DNA from: JBEHYA01 sp048498415
GTDB taxonomy: Bacteria; Pseudomonadota; Alphaproteobacteria; UBA9219; RGZA01
NCBI GenBank assembly: GCA_048498415.1
Contig: JBEHYA010000006.1
Coordinates: 1-41,961 of the forward strand
DNA length: 41,961 nucleotides
Direction: 5' to 3'
In this document: piece after piece, positions 32,805 through 40,616 of the stretch
How the letters are laid out: every line of letters starts with the position of its first letter
Numbering within the stretch: the stretch's first letter is position 1
Position numbers and translations under genes: made by a program
Notes under the pieces: model-generated
Database searches by the model: none
The model's input: the letters and a program-made list of their open reading frames with translations, nothing else
Told to the model about the DNA's origin: nothing

Positions 32805-33785
32805 TTATTTGGCCTGCAGCACTTTGTTTAATTCGCGCCAGTTGGCCACGTTTTTATTGTGTTCATCGAGGGTGGCGGCGAAAACGTGGCCGCTGGTGCC
32901 ATCGGCGACAAAGTAAAGGTAGTTGTTTTTCTCCGGCTGGGCTGCGGCCCGCAACGCGGCGCGGCCGGGGTTGCAGATGGGGCCGGGCGGAAGCGCCGCG
33001 ATGGTATACGTATTATAAGGTGTGGCCTTTTGCAGATCGGCGGTGGTGAGCAGGCGGCCCAGCGGAGCTTTGCCAAGCGTAATGCCGTAGGTGACGGTGG
33101 GATCGGACTGCAGGGGCATTTTGGCTTTCAGGCGGTTCACAAAAACGCCGGCCACGCGCGGGCGCTCCGATGCGACGCCGGTTTCTTTTTCTACGATGGA
33201 TGCCAGCGTGAGCATATCGGCGGGCGAGGTGACGGGCAGATCGGCATCGTGGCTGGCCCAGGCGGCGTTCACGGCATCCGTCATCGCTTTTTGCATTTGC
33301 TTGATCAGGCTCTCGCGCGTGTCGCCCAGTGAAAAGCGATAGGTATCGGGCATTAATGTGCCCTCGGGCGGCTCGGTTTTAATATCGCCGGTCAGTGCGG
33401 TTTCGGCCTGCAGCAGTTTGATGATTTCGGCGCTTGTCAGGCCTTCCGGCGCGGTGAACTTGCGTACCACCACATCGCCCCTGGCGATTTTGAGGATGGT
33501 ATCGCGAAGGGTTTCGTGCGCAGCGAAGGTGTATTCGCCTGCCTTCATGCCGGGCTTTTCGTTGAGGAAATAGCCGAGGCGGAAAAGATACTGGTTGGTG
33601 ACGACGCCTTCGTTTTGTAATTGCTTGGCCATGGCGCCCACGCCGGTGCCGCGGGCGATCACCACGGTTTTTGGCGCTTCCAGCGGACCGGGGGCGACGA
33701 GCTGCATCTGCGCGTAAATAAAACCGGCGCCGATGAAGAGGACGATGAGAAAAAGAAAGGCGAAAAAACCCGCAACCGCGCGCAT
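32805..33785 (-). CDS. mltG: Endolytic murein transglycosylase MltG
   Basis: Membrane-anchored lytic transglycosylase (YceG family) that cuts nascent glycan strands and sets their length. The 326 residues have one N-terminal helix (about 5-25), a LysM-like periplasmic subdomain (about 40-110) and the YceG catalytic domain with EGTLMPDTYRF (141-151), the catalytic glutamate motif LASIVEKETGVASERP (194-209), VFVNRLKAKMPLQSDPTVTYG and PYNTY / GLPPGPI-type loops (ALPPGPICNPG). In most alphaproteobacteria it follows fabF; here it follows the epimerase gene by 3 bases. Confidence 0.95.
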   Translation of the reverse strand: MRAVAGFFAFLFLIVLFIGAGFIYAQMQLVAPGPLEAPKTVVIARGTGVGAMAKQLQNEGVVTNQYLFRLGYFLNEKPGMKAGEYTFAAHETLRDTILKIARGDVVVRKFTAPEGLTSAEIIKLLQAETALTGDIKTEPPEGTLMPDTYRFSLGDTRESLIKQMQKAMTDAVNAAWASHDADLPVTSPADMLTLASIVEKETGVASERPRVAGVFVNRLKAKMPLQSDPTVTYGITLGKAPLGRLLTTADLQKATPYNTYTIAALPPGPICNPGRAALRAAAQPEKNNYLYFVADGTSGHVFAATLDEHNKNVANWRELNKVLQAK

Positions 33786-33788
33786 GAA

Positions 33789-34763
33789 CTAGACTCCGTG
33801 GTAGCTACGATACCACGAAATAAAGCGCCCGATACCTTCTTCAAGATTGACCTTCGGGCTGAAGCCAAAGTCGGCGGTGCTTTCTTCAATATCGGCAAAC
33901 GTGGCCGGCACATCGCCCGCCTGCAGCGGCTGGAAATCATAGCTTGCTTTTTTATCCAGCGCTTTTTCGATGAGCGCGATGAAATCGGTGAGCTTTTCGG
34001 GATGCGAGTTGCCGAGGTTGTAAATCTTGTGCGCATCGCCGTCTTTATAGGCCTGCGGCTTGGCGAGGGCGCCCAGAATGCCATCGACGATATCATCAAT
34101 ATAGGTGAAGTCGCGTTGCATCTGGCCGTGGTTGAAAACGGCAATCGGCTGGCCCGCCAAAATATTGCGCGCGAACAGGAAGGCCGCCATATCTGGCCGG
34201 CCCCAGGGGCCGTAGACGGTGAAAAAGCGCAGGCCCGTGGCGGGAATTTTGAACAGATGCGAATAGGTGCGCGCCATCAGCTCGCCCGAACGTTTGGTGG
34301 CGGCATAGAGCGAGACTGGCGAACTGACATCATCATTCACAGAGAACGGCACTTTGGTGTTGCCGCCGTAAACGGAAGACGAGCTGGCATAAACAAAATG
34401 CTGCAGCTTGCCATGCGCGCGGGCGAATTCGAGGAGATTGAGAAGGCCGGTGATGTTGGCTTCGATATACGCATGCGGGTGTTGCAGCGAATAGCGCACG
34501 CCGGCTTGCGCGGCGAGATGAATAACATGGGTGACGCCTGCAAGCGCGCCGAGCTTTTTGGTCGCGTCTTTTTCCGCGATATCCATTTTCACAAACTGAA
34601 AATGGGGGGAGGCGGTGAGCTGGGCGAGGCGCGCTTCTTTTAATTTAACGTCGTAATAGCTGTTGAGATTATCGATGCCGATGACTTTTTCGCCGCGTTC
34701 AAGCAAACGCTTGGCGGTATGATACCCGATGAAACCGGCGGTGCCAGTGATCAGGATCGCCAT
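33789..34763 (-). CDS. NAD-dependent sugar epimerase, UDP-glucuronate 4-epimerase type
   Basis: An extended-SDR enzyme that most resembles UDP-glucuronate 4-epimerases (CapI/LpsL group), which make UDP-galacturonate. The 324 residues include the NAD motif GTAGFIG (7-13), the diagnostic DNLNSYYDVKLKEARL (31-46), the catalytic SSSS plus Y153-x-x-x-K157, and the C-terminal substrate-binding region PWGRPDMA with QRDFTYIDDIVDGI. It starts one base after the stop of the nucleotide-sugar dehydrogenase (34765), so the pair is translated together and probably acts in sequence: dehydrogenase makes a UDP-uronic acid, epimerase inverts C4. The product would feed LPS core, capsule or another envelope glycan. 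Confidence 0.88.
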   Translation of the reverse strand: MAILITGTAGFIGYHTAKRLLERGEKVIGIDNLNSYYDVKLKEARLAQLTASPHFQFVKMDIAEKDATKKLGALAGVTHVIHLAAQAGVRYSLQHPHAYIEANITGLLNLLEFARAHGKLQHFVYASSSSVYGGNTKVPFSVNDDVSSPVSLYAATKRSGELMARTYSHLFKIPATGLRFFTVYGPWGRPDMAAFLFARNILAGQPIAVFNHGQMQRDFTYIDDIVDGILGALAKPQAYKDGDAHKIYNLGNSHPEKLTDFIALIEKALDKKASYDFQPLQAGDVPATFADIEESTADFGFSPKVNLEEGIGRFISWYRSYHGV

Positions 34764-34764
34764 G

Positions 34765-36060
34765 TTACAGGCTCCAATACTTTATATGGGATGGCACATC
34801 GGTGGGCTTCAACACCGATTTGATATCCATCAGCAGGCCATCTTTGCGGAGCGCTTTCTGATAATCGGAGAACTTGGCCAGCACGGTTTTGTGGGGGACG
34901 GCCAGCACCAGCACGTCTATATCTTTTAATGCGCGCTCATCGCATAAGTGAATACCGTATTCTTCATGCGCCATGCCGACATCGACCATGGGATCGAAGA
35001 CAAGCGCGGGCGCGCCGTGGCCTTCCAGCGATTTCACAATATCCGGCACGCGCGAATTGCGGAGGTCGCGGACGTTTTCTTTGAAGGTGAGGCCGAGAAT
35101 GGCGATTTTGGCTTTTGCGGGCGCGATGGAACGGGCTTTCAGCCAATCCACGATCTTCTGGGCGATGAAGCTGCCCATGCTGTCGTTGATGCGCCGGCCG
35201 GCCAGAATGACTTCGGGTGTGTAGCCGATATTCTGCGCCTTGGTGGTGAGGTAATAGGGGTCAACGCCGATGCAGTGGCCGCCAACTAACCCCGGCGTGA
35301 AGTTGAGGAAGTTCCATTTGGTGCCGGCGGCGGCGAGCACATCATGGGTGCGGATGCCAAGTTTGTCGCAGATTAATGCCAGCTCGTTCATCAGCGCGAC
35401 GTTGAGATCGCGCTGCGTGTTTTCGATCACCTTGGCGGCTTCTGCGACAGCAATAGAGGGCGCTTTGTGTAGACCGGCGGTGATCACGGAGCCATAAACA
35501 TTTTCAAGTCGCGCAAGCGTTTCATCATCATCGGCGGCGATGACTTTAATAATGGTCTCAAGCTTATGGACGGGATCGCCGGGATTGATGCGTTCGGGCG
35601 AATAACCCAGCTTGAAATCGGGGCCGTGCTTCAGGCCGCTCACTTTTTCGATCTCGGGCGCGCAGATTTCGTGGGTGAGGCCGGGGTAAACGGTTGATTC
35701 AAATACGATCACCGGCGTTTGCGGCGCGCGGCGGGCTTTCAAAGCGGCGCCCACGGTGCGGCAGGCGGAGAGCACGGGCGTCAAATCCGGCTGGTTATCG
35801 GGGGTGATGGGGGTTGGCACCGTGACGATATAAAAGGTGGCGGGTTCAAGATCGGCGATCGAACTGGAATAGGTGACCGGCGCGGAAAGGATGGCTTCCT
35901 TCGTGTGCTCTTCCGCCCAGTCGTGGCCGGCTTTTAAATCGGCGATGCGTTTTTCAGCGACATCAAAGCCGATGACGCCGGGAAATTTTTTGGCGAGCGC
36001 TAACGCTAAGGGGAGGCCGACATAACCAAGACCAATCAGGGCAATTTTTTCTTGGGGCAT
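34765..36060 (-). CDS. Nucleotide-sugar 6-dehydrogenase (TviB/WbpO-like)
   Basis: NAD-dependent two-step oxidation of the sugar C6 hydroxyl to a carboxylate. From the ATG at 36060 the protein has 431 residues: the NAD motif GLGYVGLPLA (10-19), the VPTPI strand at 81-85, FESTVYPGLT, the central-domain YSPERINPGD (153-162), and the catalytic cysteine C263 in VGGHCIGVDPYYL. The IGVDPYYL form is typical of the UDP-HexNAc dehydrogenases TviB/WbpO rather than classical Ugd, yet the partner epimerase is of the UDP-glucuronate type, so the real substrate (UDP-Glc or UDP-GlcNAc) is open. An upstream ATG at 36096 would add 12 residues and begin only 16 bases from the tRNA-Val 3' end; both starts lack a good ribosome-binding site. 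Confidence 0.9.
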   Translation of the reverse strand: MPQEKIALIGLGYVGLPLALALAKKFPGVIGFDVAEKRIADLKAGHDWAEEHTKEAILSAPVTYSSSIADLEPATFYIVTVPTPITPDNQPDLTPVLSACRTVGAALKARRAPQTPVIVFESTVYPGLTHEICAPEIEKVSGLKHGPDFKLGYSPERINPGDPVHKLETIIKVIAADDDETLARLENVYGSVITAGLHKAPSIAVAEAAKVIENTQRDLNVALMNELALICDKLGIRTHDVLAAAGTKWNFLNFTPGLVGGHCIGVDPYYLTTKAQNIGYTPEVILAGRRINDSMGSFIAQKIVDWLKARSIAPAKAKIAILGLTFKENVRDLRNSRVPDIVKSLEGHGAPALVFDPMVDVGMAHEEYGIHLCDERALKDIDVLVLAVPHKTVLAKFSDYQKALRKDGLLMDIKSVLKPTDVPSHIKYWSL

Positions 36061-36112
36061 TGGTTGTGAGGCATCCGGGAACGAAGGGCCATTCATCCGT
36101 GAACTGGATAAA

Positions 36113-36187
36113 TGGTGGGCGCAACAGGGATTGAACCTGTGACCCCTACCATGTCAAGGTAGTGCTCTCCCGCTGAGCTATGCGCCC
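36113..36187 (-). tRNA. tRNA-Val (anticodon GAC)
   Basis: On the minus strand the cloverleaf is complete: acceptor GGGCGCA pairing with TGCGCCC, D arm GCTC AGCGGGA GAGC, anticodon stem CTACC/GGTAG with loop TTGACAT (anticodon GAC), T arm ACAGG TTCAATC CCTGT, discriminator A and an encoded CCA. Length is 75 bases with CCA. The nucleotide-sugar dehydrogenase starts 16 or 52 bases downstream on the same strand, so it may be read from the same promoter. Confidence 0.97.
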
Positions 36188-36201
36188 TTAATTGGGGTTA
36201 C

Positions 36202-36230
36202 TGATTAATGGCCCCGCCGCATGAAGTCAA
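36202..36230 (-). promoter_or_regulatory. Probable promoter of tRNA-Val
   Basis: On the minus strand TTGACT (36225-36230) and TAATCA (36202-36207) are separated by exactly 17 bases. The -10 element is 14 bases from the first tRNA base, so a short leader of about 7 bases is expected. The -35 matches the consensus at five of six positions. Confidence 0.55.
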
Positions 36231-36381
36231 ATGGCTTGAAAAACCGGCCTTTTTGGTTTGATTCTGACCCCGCCAATCTTAACCAAAAGTGCCTTATTGC
36301 TTGCAGGACTTAGATAGTAGAGTTTGTTTTTCACATACGGCCACATATTCGCCGCTGCTTATTTTTTAAAAGAATTTGATC

Positions 36382-37836
36382 ATGGCGCTGCCATCGATGT
36401 CTGTTCCATTTCCAGATCCGGTGCAAACCCCGGTGAAGCCGCCCGCGACGGGTACGGCGAGCCTGTCGCGCAATGAGTGTTTGGCGGCGATTTACGATTT
36501 CATGCCGCCGAGCGACCCGATCTATATCGCGGACCGCGGTATCTGGCAGGCAGATGGCTGGTATTATTTTTTATGGGAAAACAAACGCTATAAAGCGCTG
36601 CTGGTCTCAACCCATACGGATAACACGCGGTACCGCTATTATGTAAAACACTGGCCGGCTGATAACCCGCCGTCACGCCACGACATTGTGCGCACTATTC
36701 GCGAACATGCCAAGGGCCTGAAAGACGCCACCCTGCGCCATGGCGTGGTGACGGAGCGCGGCGCCACGTATAAAAACCGCATCTGGAGTACGGATGACCT
36801 TGAAATCGAGGTGCCGGCAGATGGTGACAGCCTATATTTAACCCATTTAACGCACGGCGATAAAAAGGGCCCGGCCATGCCCGCGGGCCGGTTTATGCAG
36901 TCGCTGCAAGGTGTGCATCATCCGTTGCAGGCGGGCCCGTCTTCCGCCGATCTCGAAATCATGAAGCAGTTTTATGAATTTTTGGGGGATACATGGAAAG
37001 GCGACAACATTCATGACGAAATGGGCGCCTGGTACCGCCGGGCTGCTGTATTTGTTGTGCGGAACACCCAGGAACTGCACGACCAGCGCAAGCCATCCAC
37101 GCAACGCGCGGTGCGCGCGGGCTTTTTTCTGTGGGGCGTCCTGTCGATCGTGACCGCAAGCACGCTCAACCCCATCAGCCTTCCCAAGACGATTTATTCC
37201 GCGTACCGCGATGGCCGCGCCGCGCTGGCCAAGCGCAAAGACCATGGTTTTAGCGGCCAGCCACCGGCCAATACCGGGATGAGGGGCGTCGCACCGGCGT
37301 CTGATTACATCCGGCCGTTCAGCTTTTATTACCGGCCCGTCGCCTTCTCGATGCTGCAGACGGGCCGTTATGTTCAGGCGCCGGATTTCGGCAAAGCGGG
37401 GCTTTTCCCGGTTTATAGCGCAGTGCCCGCGCTGGAAGATGCGGAACTCAGCCGTATCGCCCGGCCCAACCGGGCCGCGCTGGCGGAATTTTTCTATCAT
37501 AAAAATGTGCCGGCAACCGCGCCGGCGAAAGCGCGCATTGGCGCGGTGCGTTTTTACCGCCCGGACGGCGTGATTGTGACCTTGACCGGCGATACCGCAT
37601 GGTTTTCGCAATATGAGTCATGGCATGTTTTTGAAAAAAGTTCCGCGGTATCGGAACGGCTGGCGGCGGCGTTCAAGACCAGTGCGGTTTTGGTGACGCA
37701 TAACCTGCTGGCGGGACTGGATGGGCTGGCGCCAGCCCCCATGAGTGATCTGGATGCCGAATTCATGGCTAAATATGGGGTGCCGTTCTACCGGCGCAGC
37801 ATTTTAAGCCGCCAGGCGCCCGCGCTGGAGCGCTAA
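36382..37836 (+). CDS. Unknown 484-residue protein
   Basis: No recognised family. The N-terminus is Pro-rich (PFPDPVQTPVKPPATG), with no signal peptide. Residues about 30-110 are aromatic-rich (GIWQADGWYYFLWENKRYKAL, RYRYYVKHWPADNPP) and look like a small beta-rich domain. Residues 180-245 are helical and charged (IMKQFYEFLGDTWKGDNIHDEM). One hydrophobic segment (about 252-272, AGFFLWGVLSIVTASTLNPISL) could insert in a membrane. The C-terminal 180 residues are again Tyr/Phe-rich. The ATG at 36382 is preferred to a TTG two codons upstream; the ribosome-binding site is weak. It stands alone on the plus strand between tRNA-Val and the convergent coiled-coil gene, with an AT-rich 190-base leader. 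Confidence 0.75.
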   Translation: MALPSMSVPFPDPVQTPVKPPATGTASLSRNECLAAIYDFMPPSDPIYIADRGIWQADGWYYFLWENKRYKALLVSTHTDNTRYRYYVKHWPADNPPSRHDIVRTIREHAKGLKDATLRHGVVTERGATYKNRIWSTDDLEIEVPADGDSLYLTHLTHGDKKGPAMPAGRFMQSLQGVHHPLQAGPSSADLEIMKQFYEFLGDTWKGDNIHDEMGAWYRRAAVFVVRNTQELHDQRKPSTQRAVRAGFFLWGVLSIVTASTLNPISLPKTIYSAYRDGRAALAKRKDHGFSGQPPANTGMRGVAPASDYIRPFSFYYRPVAFSMLQTGRYVQAPDFGKAGLFPVYSAVPALEDAELSRIARPNRAALAEFFYHKNVPATAPAKARIGAVRFYRPDGVIVTLTGDTAWFSQYESWHVFEKSSAVSERLAAAFKTSAVLVTHNLLAGLDGLAPAPMSDLDAEFMAKYGVPFYRRSILSRQAPALER

Positions 37837-37904
37837 GATTTTTATCGCGCGCGAGGCTTTAAGGCCGGCCGGGCCGGAACCGGGTGTAATAATTCCACGC
37901 GTTA

Positions 37905-40547
37905 TCAGCCGGTTTTTTGATCATCCGACTTTAATTTGCTTTGCAGCTGGCTGGTGGTCTCGGCCAGTGACTGGGTGACCTGTTCCAGCTTCTCGGCGAG
38001 GCTGAAAGACTGCGCCTGCATGGCGCGGATCATTTTCTCGAGCGCGATGGAGGCTTGCTCCATGCGGGCGGGATCGAAGCCCGCAGGCGCGGCGCCCGCG
38101 CTTTCCTTGTTTTCGATGCGCGTAAAGCCTTCGGCAAAAATACTGTTCATGTTGTGCAGAATTTGCGTGGTCTGCTGCACATACTGGCCCACCGCCTGCA
38201 CGTTTGTGTGCAGGTTCTGCAGGTCGGAAATGATCTGCTGGCTGGCGCTGCCGTTGCTGCTGAGATTTTCCTGAATGAGTTTGAGCGCCGGCAGCAGCAT
38301 ATCGGTGTTCGGCGTGGCGCCGGGTGCGGCGATGGTTTGCACCTGCGGGGCGGGCATCTGCTTTAAAAGCTCGGTGATGCGTTCGGTGATTTTGGCATCC
38401 AGGCCCGTGATATCCGCTGACATGCGCTGGTAGCCGCTGGTCAGCGCTTCCACCCACTTGGATATCTGCGCGCGGACATCGCTGAATTCGCCGCGCACGG
38501 TATCCAGCTGGCCGTTGAATTTCAGCGTCATATCGCTGACACGGGCGATGATTTCGGTGCCAAGCGTGCCATTGATATTGGGTACGCTGTTATTAGCGCG
38601 GTCGGTAAGCCCCGGCACAATCTGGCCCAGCTGGCCCGCGACGGTGCCAAGCGTACCGGTAAGCTGCGAGAGAATGGCAAGGCGCTGCACAAGGTCTTGC
38701 ACCGAGCCATGCACTTCCTGCACTTGCCCTGCGGTTTGCTGCACCACCTGTTCGTTACTGCGCAGAACATGCGCGGCGGCATCTTCCAGACGCTGCGATA
38801 AGGTTGCGACCTGCAGATCGAAATGATTGGCGCCATCGCCCAGACGTTGGCTTTGCGTGGCGAGATGGAGGATGAGTTTTTCAGTATCTGACGTGACCTG
38901 CTGGGTGCGGCCATTCATGTGCTGCACATCGCGTTCCAGCGCGGAAAGGAGCGTGCGGGATTGCGTAGTATAAAGGCTCCATTCCTCGGTGAGCTGCATG
39001 GAAAGTTTCTGGCTGGCGCCCTTAAGCTCATCAATGGCGGGTGAGGTTTCGGCGAACGCCTTGCGCCAGGCTTCAATGAATTCGCTGTATTCGCCGCGTA
39101 CCTTGTAGACGATATCGCCCAGCGCATCCGACTGGCCACGGAGGTTGTCGGAGGAGCCGATAAGCAGTGTGTTAGTTGCTTCCAGCTGGCTGGAGACTTT
39201 TTCGACCGCTTCGCTGTTGGCGGCGATGCGCTCGAACGCGACATGGCTGCGTTCTTCGAAGTTGCTGAGACGTGTATCGACACCCGCCACGGCTTCGGCC
39301 ATGCGGGCGGCGTTCACCTTCATCTCGTCGAAGAGGCCGCTGACGCGCTCTGTCTTCTCGGCGGTATCGGAAAGGAACGCGCGTAAGGTTTCGTCATGCT
39401 GCTCGACGCTTGCGACGGCTTCGGCCAAACGCGCGCGGCTGGATTCCGTGGTCTCCGACATGATCTTGCCGGAGGCGCGCATGAGGCTGGTAGCGGCGGA
39501 GAGTTTTTCGGAAAGGTCGGCTGCCTGGCGCGAGAAGGTTTCGCTGACCTCAAGGCTAAGCTTGGCGGCTTTCTTGTAATCGTGGTCGGTGGTGCCAAGG
39601 TTTTGCAGCATCTGCGAGACGCGCTGGCCGGTGAGGCCTGCGATCTGGCGGAGCGACTGCATATCCTGCTCAAATTTGCCAATAAGCCCCTGCGCCTGAC
39701 CCTGCATTTCCGCATGGCGCGTGCCCATTTCTTCGTAGCGCGTCATCCATTCGCTTTGCAGGCGGTTCAAATGCTCGCGGGTTTCGGCAATGGTGCCCTC
39801 TAAACTGGTCTTGGTTTCATCCACCATTGCGCCGAGGCCAGCGCTTTGCGTGCGGATATGCTCACCCAGACGTTGTAGCGAGGTGGCTTTTTCTGCATTC
39901 ATGGCTTCCAGCTTGTCGCCTTTTTCGATCAGGCGCGCGAGGCTGCCATGCAGATCGTTGATGAGCGAGTTGAAGGCTTCGCCGCCCTTGCCATCAAAAT
40001 GGAAGCGGCGGGTGCCGTCGGGGCCCTGCACGGTCATATCCGCCATGTTCACGATGTTGTCGCGGATGGCATCAATGCTGCGGGCCAGACTGCCGGTCAA
40101 ATCATCCCGGTCGCGGCCCCAGATGTGGCCTTTGAGGCCGTTATTGACGACGTTATGCACGCTGGCTTCTAACTTCCGCATCGGGCCGGTGGTGGTCGCG
40201 CGGGTAAAGATCATCCAGCCCAGACTGAGGAGCGAGAAGAAGCCGAGGCTGATGAAGAACAGCACGCCAAGGGTGTTGGTCTGGCGTTCGATGCTATCGA
40301 GGTAGCGCTTGTCTTCGTCGAAAATACGCTTGTTATCTTCGTAATTGGGCAGGGAACTGTCGCGCACCCGGCTTTCCCAGGCGAGTTCCATGTCTTTAAA
40401 GTTCTGCTTTAAAACATTGCCGCTTTGCCATGCTTTATAACCAAAAAAACCGGCTAAACCCGCCAAAAGCACCAGCCCAACAGCAAACAGCACCCAGGTG
40501 GGGCGGGCGGGTTTTAACGTTTCAGAGGTGGGTATCAGCTGCGACAT
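37905..40547 (-). CDS. Membrane-anchored HAMP and coiled-coil protein lacking a chemoreceptor signalling tip
   Basis: An 880-residue protein. Two membrane helices (about 18-37 and 93-114) enclose a 55-residue charged periplasmic loop. A HAMP-like segment follows (about 116-165, GPMRKLEASVHNVVNNGL ... DDLTGSLARSIDAI), then about 650 residues of nearly unbroken heptad-rich Gln/Ser/Thr/Leu/Glu helix, with a Pro-rich break near 725-740 (QMPAPQ). The plan is that of a methyl-accepting chemotaxis receptor, but the conserved hairpin tip that binds CheA/CheW (the ALNAAIEAARAGE-type motif) is absent. It may be a structural or scaffold protein rather than a receptor. It lies 69 bases downstream of the GvpL/F-J-domain gene on the same strand and both proteins start MSQL. 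Function unknown. Confidence 0.82.
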   Translation of the reverse strand: MSQLIPTSETLKPARPTWVLFAVGLVLLAGLAGFFGYKAWQSGNVLKQNFKDMELAWESRVRDSSLPNYEDNKRIFDEDKRYLDSIERQTNTLGVLFFISLGFFSLLSLGWMIFTRATTTGPMRKLEASVHNVVNNGLKGHIWGRDRDDLTGSLARSIDAIRDNIVNMADMTVQGPDGTRRFHFDGKGGEAFNSLINDLHGSLARLIEKGDKLEAMNAEKATSLQRLGEHIRTQSAGLGAMVDETKTSLEGTIAETREHLNRLQSEWMTRYEEMGTRHAEMQGQAQGLIGKFEQDMQSLRQIAGLTGQRVSQMLQNLGTTDHDYKKAAKLSLEVSETFSRQAADLSEKLSAATSLMRASGKIMSETTESSRARLAEAVASVEQHDETLRAFLSDTAEKTERVSGLFDEMKVNAARMAEAVAGVDTRLSNFEERSHVAFERIAANSEAVEKVSSQLEATNTLLIGSSDNLRGQSDALGDIVYKVRGEYSEFIEAWRKAFAETSPAIDELKGASQKLSMQLTEEWSLYTTQSRTLLSALERDVQHMNGRTQQVTSDTEKLILHLATQSQRLGDGANHFDLQVATLSQRLEDAAAHVLRSNEQVVQQTAGQVQEVHGSVQDLVQRLAILSQLTGTLGTVAGQLGQIVPGLTDRANNSVPNINGTLGTEIIARVSDMTLKFNGQLDTVRGEFSDVRAQISKWVEALTSGYQRMSADITGLDAKITERITELLKQMPAPQVQTIAAPGATPNTDMLLPALKLIQENLSSNGSASQQIISDLQNLHTNVQAVGQYVQQTTQILHNMNSIFAEGFTRIENKESAGAAPAGFDPARMEQASIALEKMIRAMQAQSFSLAEKLEQVTQSLAETTSQLQSKLKSDDQKTG

Positions 40548-40616
40548 GGGCCGGGTTTTGTACCACGGAAGGGGGGATGCACTTCAACTCTAACATAAAC
40601 GCCACGTAAAAATTAC

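Noticed and set aside
33621..34643. Plus-strand open frame of 340 codons antisense to mltG and the epimerase
   Set aside because: It crosses two well-supported genes and has no family features.
36847..37611. Minus-strand open frame of 254 codons inside the unknown 484-residue gene
   Set aside because: Both strands are open here, but the plus-strand frame is longer, spans the whole intergenic interval and has more natural composition; the minus frame is Arg/His-rich like a shadow.
37905..40547. Annotation as a methyl-accepting chemotaxis protein
   Set aside because: HAMP and coiled coil are present but the conserved signalling hairpin is not, so the name would overstate function.
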